In this document: in pieces, positions 35,481 through 44,730 of the stretch
How the letters are laid out: the number at the start of each line of letters is the position of its first letter
Numbering within the stretch: the stretch's first letter is position 1
Source of the DNA: Hydrogenophilus sp.
GTDB lineage: Bacteria; Pseudomonadota; Gammaproteobacteria; Burkholderiales; Rhodocyclaceae
Assembly: GCA_026416515.1 (NCBI GenBank)
Contig: JAOAEZ010000002.1
Location: 1-64,000, forward strand
DNA: 64,000 bases
Direction of reading: 5' to 3'
Program-made: the position numbers and the translations under genes
The notes under the pieces: generated by a model
The model's input: the letters and a program-made list of their open reading frames with translations, nothing else
What the model was told of the DNA's origin: nothing
Databases searched by the model: none

Positions 35481-36377
35481 ATGGTAATCCGGATTTTGAG
35501 CTGGAACGTGCAGTGGGGACGAGGGGCTGATGGTCGAGTCGATTGGGGACGCATCGCCGCAGTGATCGAGAGGGTCGCTCCCGATGTAGTTTGTCTGCAG
35601 GAGGTAGCCCAGAATATGCCAGAACTTCCCGGAAACGATTCCACCGATCAGGTGGAGTGGTTGAGGAGACGATTCCCAGATTGGGAGGGATTTTTCGCGC
35701 CGGGCTTCGATCGCCGCCGCGCCGACGGCAGCCGAGGGCGTTTCGGGAATTGGTTAGGGTCGCGTTGGCCTGTGCTGGCCTTTCGGGCATTAAGCTTACC
35801 AACCCCTACCACCGATTCGCCTCGATGGCTGCCGCGAAGTGTGTGCGATGCATTGGTGACGATCGAGGGACGGCCATTGCGGGTTTTGGCTACCCACCTG
35901 GAGTACTACAGCACCCGCCAGCGGTTGGCACAGGCGATGGCCTTGGTTGCGTTGGGGGAGGAGGGAGTCGTTGCGCATGGGCGCCGATGGGAGAGGGCGG
36001 AGGGGAGCGCGGAGGCAGAGGAGAGGGGAAATTCGGCCGAGCTGGATGGAGAAGAGGAGGAGGCATTCTTATATACGCCGCTTCCAATGCCCGCAGAGGC
36101 AGTGTTGGTAGGGGACTTAAATTTTGCCCCTGACGACTCAGATTATCGCTTATTGTCTGAAGGAGGGGTATGGGTCGACGCGTGGCGGTTGGTGCACGGC
36201 GAGAAGCCCCATGCGCCAACCGTGGGGTTGCACGGCGCCCCGTGGCCCGATACTCCCTATTGTTGCGATTACGCGTGGGTGAGCCCGGCGTTGGCTCCGC
36301 GGGTATTGGGCTACGAGGTGCTTGCCGAGACTCCGGCAAGCGATCATCAGCCGGTTGTGGTGACTATTTCGTGGTGA
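35481..36377 (+). CDS. endonuclease/exonuclease/phosphatase (EEP) family protein
   Basis: The 298-residue soluble protein has the EEP fold motifs in order: IRILSWNVQWGRG (Asn), DVVCLQEV (Glu), LRVLATHLEYYSTRQR, VLVGDLNFAPDDSDY (Asp/Asn), CDYAWVSPAL and ASDHQPVV (Asp-His). Substrate (DNA, sphingolipid-like or phosphoester) is not evident. An acidic, low-complexity insert lies around residues 160-200. ATG 35481 with GGAGAG at 35471 is preferred over the in-frame GTG at 35463. No signal peptide. It leads into greB and htpG. Confidence 0.9.
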   Translation: MVIRILSWNVQWGRGADGRVDWGRIAAVIERVAPDVVCLQEVAQNMPELPGNDSTDQVEWLRRRFPDWEGFFAPGFDRRRADGSRGRFGNWLGSRWPVLAFRALSLPTPTTDSPRWLPRSVCDALVTIEGRPLRVLATHLEYYSTRQRLAQAMALVALGEEGVVAHGRRWERAEGSAEAEERGNSAELDGEEEEAFLYTPLPMPAEAVLVGDLNFAPDDSDYRLLSEGGVWVDAWRLVHGEKPHAPTVGLHGAPWPDTPYCCDYAWVSPALAPRVLGYEVLAETPASDHQPVVVTISW

Positions 36378-36387
36378 GGAAAAGAGG

Positions 36388-36936
36388 ATGAATAGGTCTT
36401 TCGTATACGAGGATCTCGAGGTCGATGAGGAGGCCGAAGGGGGGCGAGGGCAGGAGTCGTTCCGAAATTATCTAACCCCAGCAGGATACCAAGCATTGAG
36501 GGAGGAGTTGGAGTTTCTGGTGCGGGTGGAGCGCCCCCAGGTGGTGGAGGTGGTGGCGTGGGCAGCGAGCAACGGAGATCGATCGGAGAATGGAGATTAC
36601 CTATACGGGAAAAAGCGATTGCGGGCGATCGATCGCCGCATCCGCTACTTGACGAAACGCTTAGAGAGCGCTGTAGTGGTCGATCCAAAAGCACACGGCG
36701 AGGAGGAGGAGCGGGTCTTTTTCGGCGCTACGGTGACCGTCTATGATCCGGTGGAGGAACGAGAGGAGCAATGGCAGATCGTGGGGGTAGACGAGGCAGA
36801 TGCCAAAAAGGGCCGAATCAGCTGGTTATCGCCGTTGGCACAGGCTTTGTTGAGACGGACAGTGGGCGATGAGGTAAAGGTCCGATTGCCAGAGGGAGTG
36901 CGGGTGTTGGAAATCGTCGCTGTCCGTTACGAGTGA
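36388..36936 (+). CDS. greB: transcription elongation factor GreB
   Basis: GreB rescues backtracked RNA polymerase by stimulating RNA cleavage. The 182-residue product has the coiled-coil domain with the acidic tip (WAASNGDRSENGDYLYGKKR, LRAIDRRIRYLTKRLESA) and the C-terminal FKBP-like domain (ISWLSPLAQALLRRTVGDEV, KVRLPEG). The tip sequence separates GreB from GreA. It has a short acidic N-terminal extension (about 25 residues) compared with E. coli GreB (158). ATG 36388 follows aaaagagg; htpG starts 11 bases after the stop. Confidence 0.96.
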   Translation: MNRSFVYEDLEVDEEAEGGRGQESFRNYLTPAGYQALREELEFLVRVERPQVVEVVAWAASNGDRSENGDYLYGKKRLRAIDRRIRYLTKRLESAVVVDPKAHGEEEERVFFGATVTVYDPVEEREEQWQIVGVDEADAKKGRISWLSPLAQALLRRTVGDEVKVRLPEGVRVLEIVAVRYE

Positions 36937-36947
36937 AAGGAGGTTCG

Positions 36948-38846
36948 ATGCGCGAGGAGAAAGTTTTGCCTTTTCAGGCAGAGGTTCGAGAGCTATTGCG
37001 ATTGGTGGTTCATTCGCTTTACTCGAACCGGGAGATTTTTCTCCGCGAGTTAATTTCCAACGCTTCCGATGCGTGCGATAAGTTGCGCTTCGAGGCGTTG
37101 GCTAAACCGGAGCTGTATGAAGGAGATGGCGCGTTGGGCGTGTGGGTCGATTACGATAAGTCGAGCCGCACGGTGACAATCCGCGATAACGGGATCGGGA
37201 TGAACGAGCAAGAGGTGATCGAAAACTTGGGAACGATCGCTCGTTCAGGGACGAAGAATTTTCTCGCCCAGTTGGCCGAGGAGCAACGGCGAAAGAGCGC
37301 CTTGATCGGTCAGTTCGGGGTAGGGTTCTATTCGGCATTTATTGTCGCTGAAGAGGTGGTAGTGCGGACACGCCGCGCAGGATCCCCTCCTGAGACAGGG
37401 GTGGAGTGGCGGTGTACATTGCCAGAGGATGAGCGGGAGGCGACATTTACAGTAGCCGCTATTCCCCGCGCTCAGCGCGGAACCGAGGTGGTATTGAGAT
37501 TGAAGGAGCAGGCGGCCGAATTCGCCAGCCGCTGGCGATTGCAGGAGTTGATCCACAAATACTCAGAGCATATCTTGTGGCCGATTTATATGCCCGAGGA
37601 GGAGTGGGATAAGGAGAAAGGGGAGTACCGCCGTACCGGCAATTGGACCCAGGTAAACCGCGGCACCGCTTTGTGGGCACGGGCTAGAGGAGAGGTGAGC
37701 GAGGAGGAGTATAAGAATTTTTATAAGCATGTGGCCCATGATTTCGAGGAGCCATTGGCTTGGGTCCATACCAAGGTGGAAGGGAAACATGAGTTTACCC
37801 TTCTTCTTTATCTGCCTCGACGCGCTCCCTTCGATTTGTGGGAGCCAAAACCGAGGCATGGAATCAAGCTTTATGTCAAGCGCGTCTTCATCATGGAGGA
37901 TGCTGAGCGGCTCCTTCCTTCTTATCTGCGCTTCGTGCGCGGTGTGGTGGATGCAGAGGATCTGCCGCTCAATGTGTCGCGCGAGATGCTTCAGGAGGTT
38001 AAGGCGCTTGAGGCGATCCGGGGGGGAATAACCAAGCGTGTGTTGGGGCTCTTGGAGCAGTTGGCTAAGCAAGAGCCGGAGAAATATGCCCATTTCTGGA
38101 GAGAGTTTGGCCGAGTGTTGAAGGAGGGAGTGGGCGAGGATGCGGCAAACCGAGAACGAGTCGCGGCGCTATTACGGTTCGCGTCTACCCATACCGGCTC
38201 ACCTGAGCCGACCGTGTCGCTCGACGATTACGTGGGGCGAATGAAAGAGGGACAGAGTAAAATCTATTTCTTAACCGCCGATAGTTATACCGCTGCAGTG
38301 AATAGCCCCCACCTCGAGCTTTTCCGGAAAAAGGGAATTGAGGTGTTGCTGCTGACCGAGCGTATCGATGAGTGGTGGACAGCCCACTTGACCGAGTACC
38401 AGGGAAAGCCGTTGATCCATGTCACGCGCGGGATCGAGGAGTTGGCCGCTCTCGCCGATGAGGAGAAAGCGGCAGTGATCGAGAGCGCTAAAGAGAACGC
38501 GCCGCTGCTGGAGCGGTTAAAACAGGTATTGACGGGAAAGGTAAAAGAGGTACGACCGTCGGCGCGGTTGGTGGAATCCCCCGCTTGCTTGGTGGTCGAG
38601 GAGAGCGGAATGACGCTTCATCTGCAGCGAATTCTGCAGCAGGCAGGGCAGAACGCCCCACGAGTGGAGCCATTGCTGGAGGTGAATTTGAACCATCCGC
38701 TGGTGCGCCGCTTAAGCGAGACAGAGGGATCGCTTTTTGAGGAGTGGGCGTTGTTGCTCTACGAGGAGGCTTTGCTTGCCGAAGGAGCCCCGCTGGAAGA
38801 TCCGGCGGGTTTTGTGAAACGGGTAAACCGCTTGCTCCTCGCTTAG
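36948..38846 (+). CDS. htpG: molecular chaperone HtpG (bacterial Hsp90)
   Basis: HtpG is the ATP-driven Hsp90 chaperone. I start at ATG 36948, with AAAGGAGG at 36936-36943 (632 residues), not the in-frame GTG at 36933, which overlaps the greB stop. N-terminal Bergerat motifs: ELISNASDACDKLRFEAL, IRDNGIGM, NLGTIARSGTKNFL and GQFGVGFYSAF. Middle domain: HDFEEPLAWVHTKVEG and ADDLPLNVSRE-like AEDLPLNVSREMLQ. C-terminal dimer domain: EVNLNHPLVRRL. No heat-shock (sigma-32) promoter was recognised, and it probably shares greB transcription. Confidence 0.98.
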   Translation: MREEKVLPFQAEVRELLRLVVHSLYSNREIFLRELISNASDACDKLRFEALAKPELYEGDGALGVWVDYDKSSRTVTIRDNGIGMNEQEVIENLGTIARSGTKNFLAQLAEEQRRKSALIGQFGVGFYSAFIVAEEVVVRTRRAGSPPETGVEWRCTLPEDEREATFTVAAIPRAQRGTEVVLRLKEQAAEFASRWRLQELIHKYSEHILWPIYMPEEEWDKEKGEYRRTGNWTQVNRGTALWARARGEVSEEEYKNFYKHVAHDFEEPLAWVHTKVEGKHEFTLLLYLPRRAPFDLWEPKPRHGIKLYVKRVFIMEDAERLLPSYLRFVRGVVDAEDLPLNVSREMLQEVKALEAIRGGITKRVLGLLEQLAKQEPEKYAHFWREFGRVLKEGVGEDAANRERVAALLRFASTHTGSPEPTVSLDDYVGRMKEGQSKIYFLTADSYTAAVNSPHLELFRKKGIEVLLLTERIDEWWTAHLTEYQGKPLIHVTRGIEELAALADEEKAAVIESAKENAPLLERLKQVLTGKVKEVRPSARLVESPACLVVEESGMTLHLQRILQQAGQNAPRVEPLLEVNLNHPLVRRLSETEGSLFEEWALLLYEEALLAEGAPLEDPAGFVKRVNRLLLA

Positions 38847-38854
38847 ATGAGCGG

Positions 38855-38882
38855 AAAAGGGGGCCCGATTCTACAGGCCCCC
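38855..38882 (-). terminator. intrinsic terminator of the fliF-fliN operon
   Basis: On the minus strand, 10 bases after the fliN stop, GGGGGCC (38882-38876) pairs with GGCCCCC (38865-38859) around a 10-base loop, followed by TTTT (38858-38855). On the plus strand the same stem follows htpG but has no T-tract, so it mainly serves fliN. Confidence 0.75.
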
Positions 38883-38892
38883 GGAAGGGGGG

Positions 38893-39408
38893 TTAAAGAT
38901 TGCCCCGCAGTTTTTTCATGCGCTCGGCAGGGGTGATGATATCGGTGAGACGAATGCCAAATTTTTCGTTGACGACAACCACTTCCCCTTGCGCGATAAG
39001 GGTGCCATTTACGAAGACGTCCATCGGCTCTCCCGCCAGACCATCTAGCTCGATGACCGAACCATGCGCCAGCTGCAGAAGGTTACGGATCGGCATTTTG
39101 GTGCGACCCAACTCGACGGTGATCTGGACAGGGATGTCCATGATCATTTGAAAATCAGAGAGGTTGTCGACTTTTCGATTCTGCTCACCAAAGTCGGGAA
39201 AGAGCTCTTTCGCAGGCTTGGCTCCATAGGGGTTGTTGAGGTCATGCGCGACCTTGGCCATTTCTTGGTCGCGCTGTTCTTGCTCGGCTAAAGCGGCTGC
39301 CCATTCGTCGGCCAGCGCAGCTTCGTCGGTTGTCGCCGCTGCTTGCTCCTGCATTGCTTTTTCCCAGTCATCCGCTGTAACGCCTTCAGGGATATCGTTT
39401 TCAGCCAT
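38893..39408 (-). CDS. fliN: flagellar motor switch protein FliN
   Basis: FliN forms the lower C-ring and helps CheY-P binding and export. The 171-residue product ends in the SpoA domain (IMDIPVQITVELGRTKMPIR, NLLQLAHGSVIELDGLAGEP, MDVFVNGTLIAQGEVVVVNE, FGIRLTDII), which is canonical. The N-terminal 80 residues are acidic and Ala/Glu-rich, as in many betaproteobacterial FliN. It is the last gene of the fli block here; fliO/P/Q/R, which often follow, are absent. fliM ends 3 bases upstream. Confidence 0.97.
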   Translation of the reverse strand: MAENDIPEGVTADDWEKAMQEQAAATTDEAALADEWAAALAEQEQRDQEMAKVAHDLNNPYGAKPAKELFPDFGEQNRKVDNLSDFQMIMDIPVQITVELGRTKMPIRNLLQLAHGSVIELDGLAGEPMDVFVNGTLIAQGEVVVVNEKFGIRLTDIITPAERMKKLRGNL

Positions 39409-39411
39409 GGC

Positions 39412-40464
39412 TTATTCCTCCCCACCCTCCTCAGTACCAGCGAGTTCGGTATTGTTGTTGCTGAGCGGCTCTTCCGGAGGTTCCTCCTCAGCAACAAAAT
39501 GGTGAATTCTGACGGCATAGTGCTTATTGCGTACTCCATAGTGAGCGCGAAAGACGGGAATGCCGTCGCTGTAAACCGTAATGAGTTCGGGAATTTCGAT
39601 CGGAATGACGTCCCCTACGCGTAGATCGACGAGGTCACCAAGCGTCAGTTGCCCTCGCCCAAGGACAGCATTGAGTTCGACTTCGGCGTCAACCAGCCGC
39701 CGCGCGAGATTGCGGGTCCAACGAGTGTCGTGAGTCATCTGGTCGCTTTGCATCGTCGAGTAGAGCAGATCGCGCACCGGTTCCAACATCGAGTAGGGCC
39801 AACAGATGTGAACGTTGGCTTGCCCCATACCTAAATCTAAAACAAATTGCGAGGCAACGACAATCTCCGATGGGGTAGCGATCGAGGCAAATTGGGGATT
39901 CATCTCCGAGCGGACGTAATTGAGTTGGATCTTATAAACAGGCGCCCACGCGCGTTGGTAGTCTTCAAAAATGACATTGAGAAGGCCGAGAATGATGCGC
40001 TGTTCCGTGGGACTGAAATCGCGCCCTTCAATACGGGTGTGAAAGCGGCCATCCCCCCCAAAGAGCACGTCGACAACCAGAAAGATGAGGTTGGGCTCCA
40101 TGACGATGAGGCCATTGCCCCGAAAGGGCTTGGCTTGCACCAGGTTGAGATTGGTGGGAATGACGAGGTTGCGGATAAACTCGCTGTATTTTTGGACGTG
40201 GAGCGCCCCAACCGATACTTCAATGTTGCGACGAACATAGTTGAAGAGACCTACCCGAAGGTAGCGGGCGAAGCGCTCATTGATGAGCTCCATCGTGGGC
40301 ATTCGCCCACGGACGATCCGCTCTTGCGTGGCGAGATTGTATGGACGAATACCTCCCGGCGCTTCTTCTTCGGGGGGCGTTTCTGGCTCATCCGCTTCGC
40401 CAGTGACGCCCCGAAGGAGCGCGTCGACCTCTTCTTGCGAGAGAAATTCGGATGAGCTTTCCAC
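39412..40464 (-). CDS. fliM: flagellar motor switch protein FliM
   Basis: FliM is the C-ring subunit that receives CheY-P. The N-terminal docking peptide (FLSQEEVDALLRGV, residues 7-20) is followed by an acidic hinge, the CheC-like middle domain (PTMELINERFARYLRVGLFN, MEPNLIFLVVDVLFGGDGRF) and a C-terminal SpoA domain (LGDLVDLRVGDVIPIEIPE). The start is GTG 40464 with AAGGAGG five bases upstream. Length 350 is near typical (334), with an acidic tail after the SpoA domain. Confidence 0.97.
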   Translation of the reverse strand: MESSSEFLSQEEVDALLRGVTGEADEPETPPEEEAPGGIRPYNLATQERIVRGRMPTMELINERFARYLRVGLFNYVRRNIEVSVGALHVQKYSEFIRNLVIPTNLNLVQAKPFRGNGLIVMEPNLIFLVVDVLFGGDGRFHTRIEGRDFSPTEQRIILGLLNVIFEDYQRAWAPVYKIQLNYVRSEMNPQFASIATPSEIVVASQFVLDLGMGQANVHICWPYSMLEPVRDLLYSTMQSDQMTHDTRWTRNLARRLVDAEVELNAVLGRGQLTLGDLVDLRVGDVIPIEIPELITVYSDGIPVFRAHYGVRNKHYAVRIHHFVAEEEPPEEPLSNNNTELAGTEEGGEE

Positions 40465-40487
40465 GGCGTCCTCCTTGAAGTAGGTCG

Positions 40488-41099
40488 CTATTGAATGATG
40501 AAGGAGCGAAAAAGAACCGCCTGTACCGGCCCGCTGGGTCCCAATGGTTGCTGATCGCGCGGCCGCGGCGGATAGCCCATCACTTCGTTGACCGTATCGC
40601 GAATGTCCATGGCGAGGTGCTCCCGCCCCTTTGGAGTGGCGAGCTCAGAAGGAAGTTTCGAGGAGAGGAGCAGGTTGATCCGATGCTGAATTTCAGGCAT
40701 AAATTGTTTAAGCATGGCGTCGAATTTCTGATCGGCGATCCGCAAGACAATGGCTACTTGGAGGTAGCGCTCCCCTTCCCCCGGGGCGAGATTGACCACA
40801 ATCGGGTCTAACGCGACAAATACCGGGGGTTTCCCAGGATCGATTACGACGGGCGGGGGTTGATGAGGAGCGGAGGCCGCTGCAGTTGACGCCGAGGAGG
40901 AGGCTTCTGCTTTCGGTGGCTCTGCCGCAGATTCCCCTCCTTTTTTGCTTTTGAGCAACAGAAGCGTGAGAATACCCATCCCCGCTAGGAGAAGAAGAAC
41001 CAGTACAATGAGAAGAATAATGATCAGCTTACCGCTTCCCGCCTTTTTTGGGGGTTCTTCGGCTTTAACCTCTTCTTTAGGTGGTTCTTTACTGGCCAT
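40488..41099 (-). CDS. fliL: flagellar basal-body-associated protein FliL
   Basis: FliL surrounds the stator and rod and supports torque. The 203-residue product has a Lys/Glu-rich cytoplasmic N-terminus, one membrane segment (about 24-50) and a periplasmic domain (FVALDPIVVNLAPGEGERYL, QVAIVLRI, GREHLAMDIRDTVNEVMGYP). I start at ATG 41099 with AAGGAG upstream, discarding 16 upstream in-frame residues. It is separated from fliK by 111 bases, the largest gap in this operon, in which I found no clear promoter. Confidence 0.94.
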   Translation of the reverse strand: MASKEPPKEEVKAEEPPKKAGSGKLIIILLIVLVLLLLAGMGILTLLLLKSKKGGESAAEPPKAEASSSASTAAASAPHQPPPVVIDPGKPPVFVALDPIVVNLAPGEGERYLQVAIVLRIADQKFDAMLKQFMPEIQHRINLLLSSKLPSELATPKGREHLAMDIRDTVNEVMGYPPRPRDQQPLGPSGPVQAVLFRSFIIQ

Positions 41100-41210
41100 C
41101 GCTTGCGCTCCTTGCTCGCACTCGCTTCCACAGGATGATAGCCGCAATTATCGCAGAGGAAACGTCCGATGAAAGTGAGAAAGGGAGATTATTTCCGTGG
41201 CCAAGAGAGT

Positions 41211-42851
41211 TTAGGCCCAGGTCTCCAGAAGAGTGGCAGAGGAGCCTTTTCGTGCTTCTGGTTGCCTTTCGAGAGATCCCCCTATCTCAGTTCCTCCACC
41301 AGCTAGAGATGAGGCGGGAGGGTTGCTGTCTCTATCGCGGAAACCCTTTTGGTCAGAGGTGGAGCCCCCACCGGTGGAGACCGAGGTGTGGCCGAGCTGT
41401 ACCCCCGCTTGCGCAAGCAGTTCGCGCAGGCGGGGAAGGGCGTCGTTGAGAAGATCACGCGCGGCGGGGGTGGCCGCGATAAAGTGGGCAGTGAGTTGGT
41501 CATTGGCAAGCTGCAGGGTGACTTCGAGTTTCCCTAGGTTTGGAGGGGTCAGTTGAAGTTCAACCTTTTGTAGGGCGTGCCCAGCATACCAGATGATTTT
41601 TTCAGCAGCTTCAACGGCCCATTGGGAGGTTTGGGAGGCAGGGGTGGCTAGGGTTGCGACCGCAACGTCATTTGCGCTGATCGGGGCAGAGGTGGGGGGA
41701 GGGGAGAGGGGGTGCAGCGCAGCGGCCGAGGGAAAAGAAGAGGAGGGAAGGTTTTCTTCGTGGAGGAAAGAATTGGCGTCAAAGGGGGAGGAAGAAAGGG
41801 ACTCAGGAGAACTTAGATCAGGATGAGAGAGAGAGGAAGCGGAAAAAGAAAGAGGCGCCGCCGAGAGATCGGCTGCAGGGGCTTTGTTCAAGAGCAGAGA
41901 GGATGCTTCGGGGTGGGGGTGGGGAACGGGGAATAGAGGCGAGGGGGATCCAGCGCTGAGCGCTTCGAGTTGTTTGGCGGCGCCGCTAGAGCCTTGAGAT
42001 TGCCATTGGAGAGGGCGTTCAGGGGAAAGAGGAAGAGGCCAACGTTCGCCGCCCGTGGGAGAGGAAGAGGAGCCCGAGAGGGTCGGATCGGTTATTGAAG
42101 GAGTCGCCCGCTGAGCGAGGAGCGCAGCAGGGGTAAGGGGGATAGAGGACTCCGTTGAGGAAGGGGTGTTGAGGGGGCGAGAGGAGAGGAGGAGGGAGGG
42201 GTCGACTTCGGTAGCTTCGGAGATAGAGGGAGAGAAGACAGCGGGGCAGTTAAAAGGGGAAAGAGAGGTTTCCCCGTTGTCGGTGAGGGAAAGGAGCTCG
42301 TCACCAGCGCTGGTAGAGGTCGAGTCAGCGGGTTTGAGAAGGGCAGAAAGGGGGTCGAGCGAGGGCGATGCAAAAGAGGAGTCTGCAACCGTTGGGGTCG
42401 CCTCTATCGAAAGGGAACCCGCCACAGAGCGGGAAGTGTCGCCCGCCCCTTCCGAGGGAAGGGATAAAGACGCTACATGCGCGGGAAGGGTTGGCCATGC
42501 TGCCAGCGTTTGGATCAGTGCATTGGAGTCGGCTGCGGGGGGGTCGTTTGCCGATTCCTCAGAGACGCTGTGGGAGGAGGAAGAGAGCTGAGACGCTTCT
42601 GGGGCCCCCGCTTCAGCAGTCAATTTTTCGGAGGTGGTCGCGCTCTTAGGGGAGGGATGGGAAGGGGAAGGAGAAGAGGGGCGGGGAGAAGGATGGGAAG
42701 GGGAAGGAGAAGAGGGGCAGGGAGAAGTGTTGTGCTGAAGGAGTTGGGCAAAGGCGCTTGAGTTGCCTGCCCCTTCCCCCACCGAAGGGGGAGTGGATAC
42801 TTTGAGAGGAGTGGAAACCGTAGAGGCGGAAAAAGAGGCTGCCACAGTCAT
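41211..42851 (-). CDS. fliK: flagellar hook-length control protein FliK
   Basis: FliK is the secreted ruler that sets hook length and switches export specificity through FlhB. The 546-residue product is extremely Ser/Pro-rich over residues 1-400, including a 12-residue tandem repeat (PSPSHPSPRPSS type), and has the conserved C-terminal switch domain (VELQLTPPNLGKLEVTLQLA, TAHFIAATPAARDLLNDALP, RLRELLAQAGVQL). ATG 42851 overlaps the fliJ stop as ATGA and has AAGGAG. A second FliK-like gene is at 52643-54301. Confidence 0.93.
   Translation of the reverse strand: MTVAASFSASTVSTPLKVSTPPSVGEGAGNSSAFAQLLQHNTSPCPSSPSPSHPSPRPSSPSPSHPSPKSATTSEKLTAEAGAPEASQLSSSSHSVSEESANDPPAADSNALIQTLAAWPTLPAHVASLSLPSEGAGDTSRSVAGSLSIEATPTVADSSFASPSLDPLSALLKPADSTSTSAGDELLSLTDNGETSLSPFNCPAVFSPSISEATEVDPSLLLSSRPLNTPSSTESSIPLTPAALLAQRATPSITDPTLSGSSSSPTGGERWPLPLSPERPLQWQSQGSSGAAKQLEALSAGSPSPLFPVPHPHPEASSLLLNKAPAADLSAAPLSFSASSLSHPDLSSPESLSSSPFDANSFLHEENLPSSSFPSAAALHPLSPPPTSAPISANDVAVATLATPASQTSQWAVEAAEKIIWYAGHALQKVELQLTPPNLGKLEVTLQLANDQLTAHFIAATPAARDLLNDALPRLRELLAQAGVQLGHTSVSTGGGSTSDQKGFRDRDSNPPASSLAGGGTEIGGSLERQPEARKGSSATLLETWA
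42655..42726 (-). repeat. two copies of a 36-bp tandem repeat in fliK
   Basis: Two direct copies, 42655-42690 and 42691-42726, differ at one base (gcggggag versus gcagggag). Each encodes 12 residues of the Ser/Pro-rich ruler region, so gain or loss of a unit keeps the frame. Confidence 0.9.
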
Positions 42852-43321
42852 GAGTGTTCTCCTTCTTCGTCCGAGAGGGCAGCGCGCTGGCGAGCGCTGC
42901 GTTGCGTTACCCATTCATCCAGCAATTTTTGTACCTTTTTCTCTTCTTCCGCGTGTTCGGCAATCTCTTGGCGAGCTAAAAGGAGGTCAAATGCTTTGCG
43001 TTTTCCCATCGCCGCTTGCCATACTGCTTCTTGTTGAGTGCGCTGGTGCGCCGCTTGTTGAACCGCCTGCTCTTGAATCGCGATCGCTTCTTCGAGACGG
43101 GCAAGGAAGGCCTGCATGTTGGCGATAAGAACAGGGAGGTCGCCGCGCGCCAAAGCTTCTCGGTAGCGAGCTTCATAATCGGTGCGAAAGGTGCGCAACA
43201 TTTCGAGTTTGTGCATCTCCGCTTGCCAAGCGCGAATGCATTCCCCTAGCCGCTTGGCTTCTTTTTCTTCCGCGTCCAGAAGCATTTTTTGAACCAGTTC
43301 TAGGGTAGCGCGGGCAGTCAT
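42848..43321 (-). CDS. fliJ: flagellar export chaperone FliJ
   Basis: FliJ is the central stalk of the FliI export ATPase and an escort for minor subunit chaperones. The 157-residue product is almost wholly alpha-helical coiled coil ([40 protein letters not shown]), fitting the family. It starts with ATG 43321 overlapping the fliI stop (ATGA) and ends overlapping the fliK start in the same way. Sequence identity is weak in FliJ generally; position between fliI and fliK makes the call firm. Confidence 0.92.
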   Translation of the reverse strand: MTARATLELVQKMLLDAEEKEAKRLGECIRAWQAEMHKLEMLRTFRTDYEARYREALARGDLPVLIANMQAFLARLEEAIAIQEQAVQQAAHQRTQQEAVWQAAMGKRKAFDLLLARQEIAEHAEEEKKVQKLLDEWVTQRSARQRAALSDEEGEHS

Positions 43322-44730
43322 TGCAGAACTTGCGCCAGTTGGGTGAGGGCTTCAGCAAATGGGGCTCTTTCCCGCATCCCTTGTTGAAGGTAGCGAGCCA
43401 TGATCGGTTGTCGCGCGATGGCTTCGTCGAGCTCAGGGTCGGCTCCTTTCTGATAGGCCCCTACGGCGATTAGGTCGCGCGCACTTTGGTAACGAGCCCA
43501 AAGCCGCTTAAAACGGATCGCGAGCTGGAGATGTTCCGGAGCAACGACCGCCGGCATGACGCGCGAGATCGATCGCTCTACGTCGATGGCCGGGTAGTGA
43601 CCGGCTTCGGCAAGGGCGCGCGAAAGCACAATGTGCCCGTCGAGAATGCCACGCGCCGCGTCGGCGACAGGGTCTTGCAGGTCGTCGCCTTCCGTAAGAA
43701 CGGTGTAGAAGGCGGTGATCGATCCTTCGCCAGCCCGACCACGCCCCGCCCGTTCGACAAGGGCCGGTAGCCGAGCGAAAACCGAGGCAGGGTAGCCTTT
43801 GGTGACCGGCGGTTCACCGATCGATAGGGCGATTTCACGCTGCGCCATCGCAAAACGGGTGAGCGAGTCCATGATGAGCAAGACGGCTTTTCCAGTTTCC
43901 CGAAAGTGCTCGGCGATCGCGGTGGCGTAGATCGCCCCTTGCAGCCGCAGAAGGGGATTGGCATCGGCCGGAGCCGCAACGACGACAGAGCGCTCGAGAC
44001 CGTCGCGCTCGAGAATTTCGTCGACAAATTCGCGTACTTCCCGTCCCCGCTCGCCGATAAGCCCGACGACGATGACGTCCGCCGTGGTGTTGCGCGCCAT
44101 CATGCCGAGAAGTACCGATTTACCGACTCCCGTTCCCGCAAAGAGACCAAGGCGTTGTCCATTGCCTACCGTGAGGAGACCATTGATCGCTCGAATCCCG
44201 ACGTCGAGGGGCTCTTCGATAGGCGTGCGCGCCATGGGGTTGAGCGGCCGGGAGGCAAGCGAGCGGGGGAGAACGTGCACGAGAGGCCCGCGCCCGTCGA
44301 GCGGGCGCCCGTTGGCGTCAACGACCCGCCCGAGAAGCCCTTCTCCAACCGGTAAGTGTTTGGCTCGGTCAGTCCGCCGCCGCTCCGGGTGGAGCGCTCC
44401 TGGAACCAGCGGCAGAGGCGAAGGATCGCTGGGAAAGACCGGAGCACCAGGAGAGACTCCATAGAGCTCTTCGGTAGGCATGAGAAAGAGGAGATCATCT
44501 TTGAATCCGACGACTTCGGCTTCCGCTACTAAATGGTCCGCAAGTTCAATGCAACAGGTAGCGCCAAGCGGAAGACGGAGACCTTCCGCCTCGAGAATGA
44601 GGCCGTTGATGCGCCGCAGCCGCCCCCCCCGCCGGATCGTTGAGGTGTGCCGGATTTCGTCGGTTGCGATCTTTAGCATCTCCAGGAGAAGAGCCGTGGG
44701 AGAAGAGGGAGTAGAGAGAGGAGGGTTCAT
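43318..44730 (-). CDS. fliI: flagellum-specific ATPase FliI
   Basis: FliI is the ATPase of the flagellar type III export apparatus, related to F1 beta. The 470-residue product has Walker [41 protein letters not shown], Walker [21 protein letters not shown], and the FliI/YscN signature [20 protein letters not shown]. The N-terminal barrel begins [21 protein letters not shown] 44730 overlaps the fliH stop by ATGA. Confidence 0.98.
   Translation of the reverse strand: MNPPLSTPSSPTALLLEMLKIATDEIRHTSTIRRGGRLRRINGLILEAEGLRLPLGATCCIELADHLVAEAEVVGFKDDLLFLMPTEELYGVSPGAPVFPSDPSPLPLVPGALHPERRRTDRAKHLPVGEGLLGRVVDANGRPLDGRGPLVHVLPRSLASRPLNPMARTPIEEPLDVGIRAINGLLTVGNGQRLGLFAGTGVGKSVLLGMMARNTTADVIVVGLIGERGREVREFVDEILERDGLERSVVVAAPADANPLLRLQGAIYATAIAEHFRETGKAVLLIMDSLTRFAMAQREIALSIGEPPVTKGYPASVFARLPALVERAGRGRAGEGSITAFYTVLTEGDDLQDPVADAARGILDGHIVLSRALAEAGHYPAIDVERSISRVMPAVVAPEHLQLAIRFKRLWARYQSARDLIAVGAYQKGADPELDEAIARQPIMARYLQQGMRERAPFAEALTQLAQVLQ

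Noticed and set aside
42655..42726. Tandem repeat considered as a CRISPR fragment.
   Set aside because: Two directly adjacent 36-bp units with no spacer, in frame within fliK; coding repeat.
43319..43336. TGGCGCAAGTTCTGCA on the minus strand at the fliI-fliJ junction, a partial sigma-54 match.
   Set aside because: It would initiate inside fliJ and misses three core bases.
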